The notes below the pieces were generated by a model. That model had not been told where the DNA came from. It did not search any database and worked only from the letters and a program-made list of their open reading frames with translations. A stretch of 64,000 nt of DNA from Winogradskyella pelagia (GTDB lineage Bacteria > Bacteroidota > Bacteroidia > Flavobacteriales > Flavobacteriaceae). Within the stretch, counting starts at the first letter, position 1, and each line of letters starts with the position of its first letter. The position numbers and the translations under genes were made by a program. Location of the stretch: the NCBI RefSeq assembly GCF_017581965.1, contig NZ_JAGEVF010000007.1:1-64000 (forward strand). Direction: 5' to 3'. Positions 27,879-37,140 of the stretch are shown here, in pieces.

Positions 27879-28205
27879 ATGAAAAAGGTAATTACCATAT
27901 GCGCTTTTGCAATTGCAATGATTCTTGGAACCCAATCTGCAGTTGCTCAAATGAATAAAAAAGACGTAAACGCGATAGCTGCAGAAAAAACTGAAGCCTT
28001 AAGACAACAGCTCAAATTTGACAATGAACAGCGTAACGAGATTTACGACGTGTATAAGGTCTATGTTCAAAAAAAGTCTAGCCTAAGGAATACATCGCTT
28101 AATAATCCTTCCTTAGAGAAGTTAAATGTTTTCAGAGACGAGAAATTCAAACTGATTCTTACAGAAGCCCAATTTGAGCGTTATTTAAAATTAAAAGAAG
28201 AGTAA
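27879..28205 (+). CDS. Small secreted protein with ILT-EAQ motif, 108 aa
   Basis: Function unknown. The signal peptide MKKVITICAFAIAMILGTQSAVAQ leads to a short helical protein (MNKKDVNAIAAEKTEALRQQ, then LKFDNEQRNEIYDVYKVYVQ) ending ILTEAQFERYLKLKEE. The pattern of paired helices with an ILT-x-x-Q motif is like the LTxxQ/Spy-type group. It sits 74 bases after the broken gene and before a shared terminator facing hemL. Confidence 0.7.
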   Translation: MKKVITICAFAIAMILGTQSAVAQMNKKDVNAIAAEKTEALRQQLKFDNEQRNEIYDVYKVYVQKKSSLRNTSLNNPSLEKLNVFRDEKFKLILTEAQFERYLKLKEE

Positions 28206-28214
28206 AAAACTTCT

Positions 28215-28242
28215 AAAAGCTTCATTTTCATGAAGCTTTTTT
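28215..28242. terminator. Bidirectional terminator between the small secreted gene and hemL
   Basis: Arms AAAAGCTTCAT (28215-28225) and ATGAAGCTTTT (28230-28240) with loop TTTC; A-run before, T-run after. It ends at the hemL stop. Confidence 0.88.
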
Positions 28243-29527
28243 ATAACTCTTTTGCAACTTCCTCAACTGCAGCAATAGTTTCATTTAAATCTTGATAGGA
28301 TAACGCATCAGTAATAAACCATGACTCAAAAGCACTCGGTGCAATGTAAATCCCTCGATTTAGCATACCATGAAAAAATGTCTTAAAAGTGTCATTATTA
28401 CCAGCTGCAGCTGTTTTAAAATCCACAACCTCTTCCGTACAAAAATGTACAGATATCATTGAGCCTATTCTATTGATAGTGTAATCAATGTTGTGACGGT
28501 CTAAAACATCTGCCATTCCTTGGTGTAGATATTTGGTTTTTTCCTCTAGCCTGTTCATTAAGCCCTTATCTAATTTAATGGCCTTTAGCATTTCTAATCC
28601 AGCTGCCATAGCCAGCGGGTTTCCGCTAAGTGTTCCTGCCTGATAAACAGGTCCTGATGGGGCTAACACATCCATTATTTCATTTCTAGCAGCAAAAGCA
28701 CCAACAGGTAATCCACCTCCAATAACCTTTCCAAAGCAAACGATATCAGCATCTACACCTTTGAGTTCTTGAACACCCCCTTTGGCAAGCCTAAATCCTG
28801 TCATCACCTCATCGAATATCAAAAGAGCATCATATTCATCACATAGCTGCCTTAATCCTTCTAAAAACCCTTGCTGCGGTGGAATACAGCCCATATTGCC
28901 TGCAACAGGTTCCACGATAATTGCAGCTATTTCATCCTTATTAGCCTTGAATAAGCGTTGAACACTTACTAAATCGTTATAATCCGCTAAAAGCGTATCC
29001 TTAGCTGTCCCTTGAGTTACACCTGGGCTATTAGGTGAACCAAATGTCACGGCTCCACTTCCTGCCTGAATCAAAAAGGCGTCACTATGACCATGATAAC
29101 ATCCAGCAAATTTTATTATTTTCTCTTTTTGTGAAAAGCCTCTTGCCAAGCGTATAGCACTCATACAAGCCTCGGTTCCAGAATTAACAAAGCGTATCTT
29201 ATCAATGTTAGGGACCATGGAGACTCCTAATTCCGCAATCTCTGTCTCTAGCTTAGTAGGCATACCATATGACGTGCCTTCCCTAGCTCTATCTATAACC
29301 GCATTAACTACTGGCGGAAAAGCATGACCCAATAGCATCGGACCCCAAGAATTGATATAGTCGATAAATCGGTTACCATCCTCGTCATAAACATAAGCGC
29401 CACTAGCAGATTTGGCAAAAATAGGAGTTCCTCCAACGGCCTTAAAAGCTCTTACCGGAGAGTTTACACCTCCCGGAATAACTCGTTCTGCATCTTTAAA
29501 CAACGCGCTACTTCTTTGATAAATCAT
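28241..29527 (-). CDS. hemL: Glutamate-1-semialdehyde 2,1-aminomutase, 428 aa
   Basis: Converts glutamate-1-semialdehyde to 5-aminolevulinate, the C5 route into haem and other tetrapyrroles, in the cytoplasm. This is a class III PLP aminotransferase. [15 protein letters not shown] at the N-terminus and the [19 protein letters not shown] segment are typical. [17 protein letters not shown] holds the PLP-binding Asp, and Lys267 in [13 protein letters not shown] is the Schiff-base lysine. Length is normal. It is the last gene of a compact minus-strand set with the glucosaminidase gene 4 bases upstream. Confidence 0.97.
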   Translation of the reverse strand: MIYQRSSALFKDAERVIPGGVNSPVRAFKAVGGTPIFAKSASGAYVYDEDGNRFIDYINSWGPMLLGHAFPPVVNAVIDRAREGTSYGMPTKLETEIAELGVSMVPNIDKIRFVNSGTEACMSAIRLARGFSQKEKIIKFAGCYHGHSDAFLIQAGSGAVTFGSPNSPGVTQGTAKDTLLADYNDLVSVQRLFKANKDEIAAIIVEPVAGNMGCIPPQQGFLEGLRQLCDEYDALLIFDEVMTGFRLAKGGVQELKGVDADIVCFGKVIGGGLPVGAFAARNEIMDVLAPSGPVYQAGTLSGNPLAMAAGLEMLKAIKLDKGLMNRLEEKTKYLHQGMADVLDRHNIDYTINRIGSMISVHFCTEEVVDFKTAAAGNNDTFKTFFHGMLNRGIYIAPSAFESWFITDALSYQDLNETIAAVEEVAKEL

Positions 29528-29531
29528 AATA

Positions 29532-30323
29532 TTAATTGGGAATCATTAATTCTTGACCTAAGGCCAAATCATTTGATGATAAATTATTTAATTCTTTTAT
29601 GGCTTCAACTGTTGTGCTATAACGTTTAGCCAAGGAATAAAGGGTATCTCCTCGCTCAACGATATAACGCAGAACGCCACTGTTCACTTTTACTAGCTCA
29701 TCGAGATTGCCCTTACCTAAAACTTCTGCATCGTATTTGTATAGCTCATAGCGTTCTATCAAGCTAATTAACTTCTGCGGATACTTACGGTCTGTGGCAT
29801 AGCCAGCAGCTTTTAATCCTTTGGCCCATGCTTTATAGTCATCTGGTTTTAACTTAAACAAGTTGGCATAACGCTTCCGTCCAGTTAGAAATTCTGAATG
29901 GTCTCTATAAGAGGACTCTGCTTCCTTATACTTTCTAAAACACTCTTTAGACCTGTCATCATCGTGATATATTTTAGCCCCTTGCCAACCATGACATTTA
30001 ATTCCAAAATGATTATTGCCCTTGACGGCTAGACGACCTCTTCCAGAACCGGATTCTAAAATACCTTGAGCTAGAGTAATACTTGCAGGAATTTTAGCAG
30101 TGCGCATCTGTCGCTTGGCAATCCCAGCAAATTGGTCAATATACTGTTCTGTAGATGATAGCGGTTTAGTAATTGTTTTCGCTTCAGTCACCTCATGCCC
30201 TTTTTTTGTTTTATCAACAACGTCCTTTTTCTTTTCCTTTTTAGTCACAATACCTTTTTTCGGACCGCAACCAAGAGCTAAAAGCACGACACAACAGCAT
30301 AGTATAATTTTCAATGCTTTCAT
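29532..30323 (-). CDS. Glucosaminidase-LysM lipoprotein, 263 aa
   Basis: A peptidoglycan hydrolase of the FlgJ/LytD-type glucosaminidase family with a LysM anchor. The ATG at 30323 gives [19 protein letters not shown], lipobox Cys at residue 19. A Lys-rich linker follows, then the glucosaminidase domain (about residues 60-190: [18 protein letters not shown] with the catalytic Glu, [20 protein letters not shown]-like [18 protein letters not shown]). One LysM repeat ends the chain ([20 protein letters not shown]). The start overlaps the stop of the upstream gene by one base, so the two are translationally coupled. Confidence 0.92.
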   Translation of the reverse strand: MKALKIILCCCVVLLALGCGPKKGIVTKKEKKKDVVDKTKKGHEVTEAKTITKPLSSTEQYIDQFAGIAKRQMRTAKIPASITLAQGILESGSGRGRLAVKGNNHFGIKCHGWQGAKIYHDDDRSKECFRKYKEAESSYRDHSEFLTGRKRYANLFKLKPDDYKAWAKGLKAAGYATDRKYPQKLISLIERYELYKYDAEVLGKGNLDELVKVNSGVLRYIVERGDTLYSLAKRYSTTVEAIKELNNLSSNDLALGQELMIPN

Positions 30324-31213
30324 CAATCTAATAATGGTAGATTTTTTTCTTTCAAAACTATATTCATACCAGCTATTCCTTGCAAGCCGCCAGTATGGAT
30401 TGCAAGTATTTTAGCATCTTTTGGAAAAAACCCTCTCTCCATTAAATCTAAGATACCATACATCATTTTCCCAGTGTAAATAGGATCTAATGGAATACCA
30501 TATTTGGCCTTGAATCTATTGATAAACGAAATCAAGTCAGCATTTATTTTTGCGTAGCCTCCAAAATGATAATCTGTGATAATCTCCCAATTTTTTTGTT
30601 GTGCAAATTTACGAATATCGTTGCGAATAAAATCACCTTTTAACGCTGGAAAACCTAAGACCTTTTGTTGGGTTTGAGCGCTATTTATAATGCCAGCAAT
30701 TGTACCTCCCGTACCCACAGCGCAACAGATGAAATCGTAGTCGTAATCTTCTTTAATCAATATTTCTTCACAGCCTTTAACAGCCAACGTATTGGTTCCG
30801 CCTTCTGGCAACAGGTAAAACTCTCCAAATTGACTTTTCAATTTGTCCAGAAATTCCTGCTGATCTTTTCTCCTGTAAGCTTCCCTGCGGACAAAGTGAA
30901 GTTTCATGCCGTTTTCTTTGGCAAAACTTAAGGTAGGGTTGTGATCTATCTTATTGTGAAGATCTGCTCCTCTTATAATTCCGATCGTTTTTAAGCCAGA
31001 CTGTTTGCCAGCATAGGCTGTAGACGCTATGTGATTGGAATAAGCACCACCGAAGGTAAGAAGGTTGGCATAACCAAGATTCTTTGCCTCTACGAGATTG
31101 TATTTCAGCTTGCGAAATTTATTTCCTGAAACTATGGGATGTATTAGATCTTCGCGTCGCAACACAAGCTTAATTTTATCATTTTTGATTATTTCATCCT
31201 TAATAATATACAT
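30323..31213 (-). CDS. 1-aminocyclopropane-1-carboxylate deaminase/D-cysteine desulfhydrase-like enzyme, 296 aa
   Basis: A fold-type II PLP enzyme. The PLP lysine is Lys32 in VSGNKFRKLKYNL, GGAYSNHIAST binds the substrate carboxylate and CCAVGTGGTIAGI binds the PLP phosphate. The family includes ACC deaminases and D-cysteine desulfhydrases; sequence alone does not separate them well, and D-cysteine or related D-amino acid breakdown is the more common activity in such bacteria. At 296 residues it is shorter than the 330-340 of well-studied members. It is the first gene of the set with the glucosaminidase and hemL. Confidence 0.88.
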   Translation of the reverse strand: MYIIKDEIIKNDKIKLVLRREDLIHPIVSGNKFRKLKYNLVEAKNLGYANLLTFGGAYSNHIASTAYAGKQSGLKTIGIIRGADLHNKIDHNPTLSFAKENGMKLHFVRREAYRRKDQQEFLDKLKSQFGEFYLLPEGGTNTLAVKGCEEILIKEDYDYDFICCAVGTGGTIAGIINSAQTQQKVLGFPALKGDFIRNDIRKFAQQKNWEIITDYHFGGYAKINADLISFINRFKAKYGIPLDPIYTGKMMYGILDLMERGFFPKDAKILAIHTGGLQGIAGMNIVLKEKNLPLLD

Positions 31214-31288
31214 TTCATCGATAAATTAAGATTTATTAAGCTGTAAATCAGCAATATCTTAACTTTAAATTAACAGAAATTCGAAGTA

Positions 31289-31411
31289 GTGCCACAAACA
31301 AATATTGAGGAAATCGTTGCTTCGATCCCGTATCCAAACTTAAGTGAAAAATTATTGTTTTTCCTTAATCCTGTCTACTTAAAGAAAAAATTATTAGTTA
31401 AAAATATTTAA
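31289..31411 (+). CDS. Possible 40-aa small protein, doubtful
   Basis: A GTG-started frame reads MPQTNIEEIVASIPYPNLSE and continues to a basic tail (VYLKKKLLVKNI). Its composition is protein-like, with no rare-codon bias visible, and it ends 8 bases before the next gene's ATG. No family was recognised. It could equally be an accidental frame in the leader of the downstream T9SS gene. Confidence 0.25.
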   Translation: MPQTNIEEIVASIPYPNLSEKLLFFLNPVYLKKKLLVKNI

Positions 31412-31419
31412 TTTATCCG

Positions 31420-34400
31420 ATGGCCGTTAGATTGATCTCAATTCTGTTTCTCGTCTTTTCCTTTAGTGTAAATGCGCAATGTCCGAATTTAGGCATTGAT
31501 GCATGCACAACGGCTGCACCGACAATTGTTGGCAACTCCATTACCTGCAATCCTCCTATTAATAATGCCGGGAGACAAAACTTTAGAGTGACTAACATGA
31601 TTGCGAATGCCACCTATAGAATTTCAAACTGCAACTCGGGTGTTGATACACAAATGACCATAAGGGATTTAGGAGGTACGGTTGTGGGATATAATGATGA
31701 TAACGGACCTGCATGTGCTGGTTTAGCTGCCTCAATTAATTTTATACCTCCAGCTGATGGGAGTTATAGAATACAGTTAAACAGATTTAATTGCCAATCT
31801 GGTGGCTCTCTCGATAATGGAGATATTTTGGTCACTCTACTGTCCTTACCTTGTGCGTTACCGACTCCTATAACCACCCCTTCATGTCCGAATGTTGATG
31901 TTACACCAGACTCATCCAGCATTGTATCTTGCGGTTCAGGAGCAGGGTCAGAGACCTTAACGGCAAATTATATGGATTTAGGTGATACCTCGGATTATAA
32001 TGTGGATTTAATCACCTATGACGCTACTACTTTTGGAAATTTTGCTGCAGCTGCTACAACGTCGATTTTATTTGGTTCGACTGGTACAGAGGACGATAGA
32101 TGGTCTAACACAGCATTCAATATTCCTTTTGACTTTTGTTTTTATGGCAATACAGTAGCCCAATTTGTTGTTGGGACAAATGGCACGATTTCATTTGACC
32201 CCTCACGAGCAAATACACTTTCAGGATTTTCCTTTGATGAGAATTTACCAAGTACCGATGAAGACCTTTTTGATGACACAATATACGCTGCTTACCAAGA
32301 TTTAGACCCAAGCGTTTTAGGTTCTGGCCAAATTACTTATGGTACGACCAACGTGAATGGCTGTAATGCTTTGGTGGTACTTTGGGACGACATACCTCTT
32401 TGGGATAATGGTAATCTTGGAGACAATTCAAAACGTCAAACTGTCATGGCTGTTTTGTATGAAAATACAAATATTGTTGAAATTTTAATCAAAGAAAAGG
32501 ACTTAGATGACGACTTTTTTGGTATATGGAATGACGGAAATGCCATAGTTGGCATACAAAACGTTGGTGCTACTGAAGCCGTTGTAGCACCATGTAGAAA
32601 TACCCTAGATGATAACTGGGTAGCTACAAACGAAGCTTGGCGATTTACACCTTCGGGAGGCTCTTCTACTGCTACACTAGAGTGGTTAGTAGATGGTACG
32701 CTAGAACCTACCTATAATGGACAAACGACAATAACGATTAGCCCTTCTGTAACTACTATGTACACTGCTCAAGTCACATACAACCTCTGTAATGGTGGAA
32801 ATCTTATCATTTCAGATGATACTACAGTTACAGTTGTTGGAGGAAAAATTTGGGACGGTTCAGAGGCTACAAATAATTGGATGAATCCGTTTAATTGGAG
32901 TGATGACACAATTCCAACGGCAACGGATTGTATAGTTATTCCAGTTACGGGTAATGATCCCATTATTTACAATAGTGACAATGGCATTGGTCTTAACCTC
33001 ACAATTGAAAATGGCGCTACTTTAACTCAACAACCAAATTCAACTCTAACCGTGTTAAACTTTATCGAGGTTGAAACTGGTGCAACCTATACTATGGAAG
33101 ATAGTGCAAGCCTAATACAAATTGATGATGTTGCCAATACTGTGGACGGAACATTTACTATGGCTAGAACCGCCAATATGCGCCAAAATGACTATGTCTA
33201 TTGGTCATCACCAGTAGCAAATTTTAATGTAGAGGATATTTCAATTAATACACCTTCCAATTTTATATATGACTGGAATCCTAGTTTTGACAGACCAGAC
33301 GGTCCACCACCTAATTTTGTACCTAACGATTTTGGTCGTTGGGAAAGTGCTTCTGGATTAATGACCTTGGCTAAAGGGTATATAGTTAAAGGTCCAAATG
33401 GCCATCCTAGTACTCCAAGTCCCTACACTGCCACATTTGATGGGACTCCAAATAACGGAAATGTTGATATTGCCATAACTCGAGGAGGTTATACTGGACT
33501 ACCTTATGTAGGCCCTGGAGATGACTTGGTTACTCCCGAAGCCGACAATTGGAATTTAATAGGAAATCCTTATCCCTCAGCGATAAGTGCAATGAGTTTT
33601 CTAGCGCTACCATCAAATAATAACGTTGAAGGCTCGGTCTATTTATGGACACACAATACAGATATCGCTGCTAGTGATTCTCCATTTTATCAAGACTTCG
33701 TCTATAACTACAATGCAGTCGATTATTTAGTCTGGACGGGCAGTGGACCTTCAATCCCAGTTGGGTTTAATGGAAGTATCGCTGCAGGCCAAGGATTCTT
33801 TGTGCTTATGAATGATTTAGCAACACCCACTGAAACAGTTACTTTCAACAATGCCATGCGTAACAGCAGTTATGCTAACGACCAGTTCTATAGGACAAGT
33901 GAAACAGCAACTAGCACAACACTTGAAACACACAGAATTTGGCTAGATTATGTAGCACCAAACAACAATACCAATATTACTCTTGTAGCTTATGTAAATG
34001 GCGCCACAAACGAACATGACCGCATGTTCGATGCTAAGAATTCTCAAGGTAATGGTCTAAACCTGTATTCTCTTATTAATGAGGACATGTATATTATTCA
34101 GGGAAGGCAAATTCCTTTTGATGAAACAGATACAGTACCACTAGGACTAAACATCTCTGAAGCAGGTATTCAAACTATTGCAATTAATACTTTGGAAGGT
34201 ATTTTTCTTGAGGAGAATTCTCAAATTTTTATTGAAGATTTGCATGATGGCATAATTCACAATATAAAAAACGCCCCATACTTTTTTAACAGCGAAGCTG
34301 GTATAGTTAATGACAGATTTGTTTTACGCTATAATGCAGGAAGTCTTGGCGTAAATGGTACAAATATGTCCTCAGGTGTTTTGGTTTATGAAAAACAAGA

Positions 34401-34599
34401 AAAAATCCAAATTGAATCAATGTTAAAATCTATCGCAAATGTTAAAGTTCATGATGTCTTAGGTAGATCTTTGTTTGAAAAATCCAATATTAACCAAAAC
34501 ATGTTTCGCATTGATGCTCTTAATTCAAAAACACAGGTTATATTCTTAAAGATTTCTTTAGTTGATGGAAGTCAAGAGGTGGTTAAACTCATTTTCTAA
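31420..34599 (+). CDS. Large secreted protein with T9SS-type C-terminus, 1059 aa
   Basis: A cell-surface or secreted protein of unknown function. It starts with the signal peptide MAVRLISILFLVFSFSVNAQ. Residues about 40-150 look like a pre-peptidase C-terminal/bacterial CUB-type beta-sandwich with Cys pairs (MTIRDLGGTVVGYNDDNG). Residues about 190-420 resemble a nidogen-like region seen in adhesins (FNIPFDFCFYGNTVAQFVVG, then AAYQDLDPSVLGSGQITYG, LVVLWDDIPLWDN). Later come Ig-like and IENGATLTQQPNSTL-type repeats. The final 80 residues (MLKSIANVKVHDVLGRSLFE, then VIFLKISLVDGSQEVVKLIF) resemble a T9SS sorting tail. A role in adhesion or gliding is a guess. Confidence 0.8.
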   Translation: MAVRLISILFLVFSFSVNAQCPNLGIDACTTAAPTIVGNSITCNPPINNAGRQNFRVTNMIANATYRISNCNSGVDTQMTIRDLGGTVVGYNDDNGPACAGLAASINFIPPADGSYRIQLNRFNCQSGGSLDNGDILVTLLSLPCALPTPITTPSCPNVDVTPDSSSIVSCGSGAGSETLTANYMDLGDTSDYNVDLITYDATTFGNFAAAATTSILFGSTGTEDDRWSNTAFNIPFDFCFYGNTVAQFVVGTNGTISFDPSRANTLSGFSFDENLPSTDEDLFDDTIYAAYQDLDPSVLGSGQITYGTTNVNGCNALVVLWDDIPLWDNGNLGDNSKRQTVMAVLYENTNIVEILIKEKDLDDDFFGIWNDGNAIVGIQNVGATEAVVAPCRNTLDDNWVATNEAWRFTPSGGSSTATLEWLVDGTLEPTYNGQTTITISPSVTTMYTAQVTYNLCNGGNLIISDDTTVTVVGGKIWDGSEATNNWMNPFNWSDDTIPTATDCIVIPVTGNDPIIYNSDNGIGLNLTIENGATLTQQPNSTLTVLNFIEVETGATYTMEDSASLIQIDDVANTVDGTFTMARTANMRQNDYVYWSSPVANFNVEDISINTPSNFIYDWNPSFDRPDGPPPNFVPNDFGRWESASGLMTLAKGYIVKGPNGHPSTPSPYTATFDGTPNNGNVDIAITRGGYTGLPYVGPGDDLVTPEADNWNLIGNPYPSAISAMSFLALPSNNNVEGSVYLWTHNTDIAASDSPFYQDFVYNYNAVDYLVWTGSGPSIPVGFNGSIAAGQGFFVLMNDLATPTETVTFNNAMRNSSYANDQFYRTSETATSTTLETHRIWLDYVAPNNNTNITLVAYVNGATNEHDRMFDAKNSQGNGLNLYSLINEDMYIIQGRQIPFDETDTVPLGLNISEAGIQTIAINTLEGIFLEENSQIFIEDLHDGIIHNIKNAPYFFNSEAGIVNDRFVLRYNAGSLGVNGTNMSSGVLVYEKQEKIQIESMLKSIANVKVHDVLGRSLFEKSNINQNMFRIDALNSKTQVIFLKISLVDGSQEVVKLIF

Positions 34600-34918
34600 A
34601 ATATTTTATAAAACTCAACCAAGATCTTGATTTCAAATAATCACGGTTTTTTTCATTTTCGTAAGCTTCTCTTTCAAATGAGATACTCCTATAAGCATCA
34701 GGCCAATTTTTGTATTGAGTCAGACGAAGTAAAAATTCAAACCCATAAATAAGATAGAAAGGTAGAACCATAAGTTCTTTTTGCTGTCTTAAGTGAATTC
34801 GTTCATGATTTAAAACTACTTCATTAGATTTAAATCTCTTATTCTTTAAAAAAACAAAGGGATAAAGGGTTAAACCTGCATAACCCTTTGGTATAAGATA
34901 TTTTGACACAATAACCAC
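34589..34918 (-). CDS. Small conserved protein with an HERIH motif, 109 aa
   Basis: A short protein typical of Flavobacteriaceae with unknown function. The central VVLNHERIHLRQQKEL carries an HExxH zinc-type motif, followed by a hydrophobic stretch (MVLPFYLIYGFEFLLRL) and a second Glu in SISFEREAYENEKN. The pattern of HExxH, a membrane-like helix and a downstream Glu recalls a cut-down M56/M48-type peptidase, but the size argues against a full protease. Its 3' end overlaps the end of the convergent T9SS gene by 11 bases. Confidence 0.65.
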   Translation of the reverse strand: MVIVSKYLIPKGYAGLTLYPFVFLKNKRFKSNEVVLNHERIHLRQQKELMVLPFYLIYGFEFLLRLTQYKNWPDAYRSISFEREAYENEKNRDYLKSRSWLSFIKYFRK

Positions 34919-34953
34919 AATTATTCGATATCAAAAATCAATCCATTTTGCGT

Positions 34954-34961
34954 TATCTTTG
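34954..34961 (+). promoter_or_regulatory. -7 box of the DUF5522-hutU unit
   Basis: TATCTTTG is a perfect TAnnTTTG match ending only 6 bases before the ATG at 34968. No TTG is seen at the -33 position. If used, the transcript would start at or next to the ATG, giving a leaderless or nearly leaderless mRNA. Confidence 0.5.
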
Positions 34962-34967
34962 TAAAGC

Positions 34968-35129
34968 ATGAAAAAATATGTCCCCATAGAAGAAGGCGAT
35001 TACTACTTCACCCCTGAGGGCTATCGCTGTTTTACTGAGCAGTACCTACTAAAACGTGGTTACTGCTGTGAGAGCGGCTGCAGACACTGCCCTTATGGTT
35101 TCAATAAGAATGACTTAAAACAAAACTGA
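34968..35129 (+). CDS. DUF5522 small cysteine-rich protein, 53 aa
   Basis: A short protein, MKKYVPIEEGDYYFTPEGYR onward, with the C-terminal signature RGYCCESGCRHCPYGF, the CCxxxCxxC pattern of the DUF5522 family. The four cysteines could bind zinc or an iron-sulfur cluster; the function is unknown. Its TGA stop overlaps the hutU ATG by one base (TGATG), so the two genes should be translationally coupled. Confidence 0.88.
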   Translation: MKKYVPIEEGDYYFTPEGYRCFTEQYLLKRGYCCESGCRHCPYGFNKNDLKQN

Positions 35130-37138
35130 TGCAGTTAACTAGCTTATCGTTTAAAGAACAATTGTTGGAAGGGATTCCAGATTATCTTCCTGAACATAAA
35201 CCATATGACCCAACTATTAATCATGCACCTAAACGCAAAACTATTTTAACCAAAGAGGAAAAAAAACTTGCCCTACGCAATGCCCTAAGGTATTTTGACA
35301 AAAAGCATCATGAAGAATTATTAACAGAATTTAAGGACGAGCTAGACACCTATGGCCGCATCTATATGTATCGGTATAGACCAGACTATAACATGTATGC
35401 ACGACCGATAGACGAATATCCTGCAAAGAGCAAACAAGCTGCTGCAATTATGCTAATGATTCAAAATAATCTAGATTATGCAGTAGCCCAACATCCACAT
35501 GAACTAATTACCTATGGCGGAAATGGTGCCGTATTTCAGAATTGGGCGCAATATAGGCTCACTATGAAATATTTGGCAGAAATGACTGACGAACAAACCT
35601 TGGTCATGTATTCTGGACATCCCATGGGACTATTCCCTAGCCATAAAGAGGCTCCTCGTGTTGTGGTAACTAACGGTATGATGATTCCTAATTACTCCCA
35701 GCCTGATGATTGGGAAAAATATAATGCGTTAGGTGTCACCCAATACGGACAAATGACTGCTGGAAGTTACATGTACATAGGTCCTCAAGGCATTGTTCAT
35801 GGAACAACTATAACGGTTTTAAACGGTTTTAGAAAAATTGGAAAATCTCCTTCAGGTGGTCTTTTCGTTACATCTGGCCTAGGAGGTATGTCTGGTGCTC
35901 AACCAAAAGCAGGAAATATTGCAGGCTGTATAACTGTATGTGCAGAGGTAAATCCAAAAATCACTCAAGTACGACTTGACCAAGGTTGGATAGATGAGAA
36001 AATTACAGATTTAGATGCTTTAGTTCTTCGCGTAAAAAAAGCCCAAAAATATAACGAAGTAGTCTCCTTAGCCTATCTGGGTAACGTAGTGGATGTCTGG
36101 GAGAAATTCAATAAAGAAAATATTCACATAGATCTAGGGAGCGACCAAACTTCATTGCACAATCCATGGGCAGGAGGCTACTATCCCATGAGTTTAAGTT
36201 TTGAGAAAGCCAATAGCATGATGGCCAACAATCCAGAGGAATTTAAAATTCATGTTCAAAATAGTTTAAGACGTCATGCTTCTGCCATAAACGCTCATAC
36301 AAAAAAAGGGACCTATTTCTTTGATTATGGTAATGCCTTTTTATTAGAAGCATCAAGAGCAGGAGCAGATGTTATGAGTGAGAACCCAAGTCTAGGTCGA
36401 GAGTTTAAATATCCTAGTTATGTCCAAGACATCATGGGTCCTATGTGCTTTGATTATGGTTTCGGTCCTTTTCGTTGGGTGTGTGCCTCAGGGAAAGAAA
36501 AAGATTTATTAAAAACAGATGAAATCGCTTGTAATATGCTAGAGAATATAATGAAAGATGCTCCTAAGGAAATACAGCAACAAATGGCGGACAATATTCA
36601 ATGGATTAAAGGTGCACAGGAGAACAAACTCGTTGTTGGCTCCCAAGCTCGAATTTTATATGCAGATGCAGAAGGCCGGATGAAAATTGCCGAAGCGTTT
36701 AATCAAGCAATTGCCAGAGGTGAAATTGGCTATGTAATTCTTGGAAGAGACCATCATGATGTATCTGGAACAGACTCTCCGTACAGAGAGACAAGTAATA
36801 TTTATGACGGTTCTAGTTTCACCGCTGATATGGCCATACATAACGTTATTGGCGATAGTTTTAGAGGTGCTACCTGGGTAAGTGTACATAATGGAGGAGG
36901 AGTCGGTTGGGGCGAGGTAATAAATGGCGGCTTCGGCATGGTTCTTGATGGTTCTATGGATACGGACAGGCGTTTAAAACAAATGTTATTTTGGGATGTA
37001 AACAATGGCATCTCTAGACGGAGTTGGGCCAGAAACGAAGGCGCTATTTTCGCTATAAAACGCGCTATGCAAAAAGAACCTGAATTAAAAGTTACTTTAC
37101 CCAACCAAGTTGATGACACCTTGTTAGAAACACTATAA
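35129..37138 (+). CDS. hutU: Urocanate hydratase, 669 aa
   Basis: Converts urocanate to 4-imidazolone-5-propionate, the second step of histidine degradation, using tightly bound NAD+. Typical pieces are LITYGGNGAVFQNWAQYRLT, MYSGHPMGLFPS, YGQMTAGSYMYIGPQGIVHG, VFVTSGLGGMSGAQPKAGNI-like GGLFVTSGLGGMSGAQPKA, and the C-terminal GRDHHDVSGTDSPYRETSNI. It is longer than the 555-residue enzyme of Pseudomonas and Bacillus, matching the long form found in Bacteroidota. The other hut genes are not in the window. It is coupled to DUF5522 upstream and followed 2 bases later by a DUF4136 lipoprotein gene. Confidence 0.97.
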   Translation: MQLTSLSFKEQLLEGIPDYLPEHKPYDPTINHAPKRKTILTKEEKKLALRNALRYFDKKHHEELLTEFKDELDTYGRIYMYRYRPDYNMYARPIDEYPAKSKQAAAIMLMIQNNLDYAVAQHPHELITYGGNGAVFQNWAQYRLTMKYLAEMTDEQTLVMYSGHPMGLFPSHKEAPRVVVTNGMMIPNYSQPDDWEKYNALGVTQYGQMTAGSYMYIGPQGIVHGTTITVLNGFRKIGKSPSGGLFVTSGLGGMSGAQPKAGNIAGCITVCAEVNPKITQVRLDQGWIDEKITDLDALVLRVKKAQKYNEVVSLAYLGNVVDVWEKFNKENIHIDLGSDQTSLHNPWAGGYYPMSLSFEKANSMMANNPEEFKIHVQNSLRRHASAINAHTKKGTYFFDYGNAFLLEASRAGADVMSENPSLGREFKYPSYVQDIMGPMCFDYGFGPFRWVCASGKEKDLLKTDEIACNMLENIMKDAPKEIQQQMADNIQWIKGAQENKLVVGSQARILYADAEGRMKIAEAFNQAIARGEIGYVILGRDHHDVSGTDSPYRETSNIYDGSSFTADMAIHNVIGDSFRGATWVSVHNGGGVGWGEVINGGFGMVLDGSMDTDRRLKQMLFWDVNNGISRRSWARNEGAIFAIKRAMQKEPELKVTLPNQVDDTLLETL

Positions 37139-37140
37139 AA

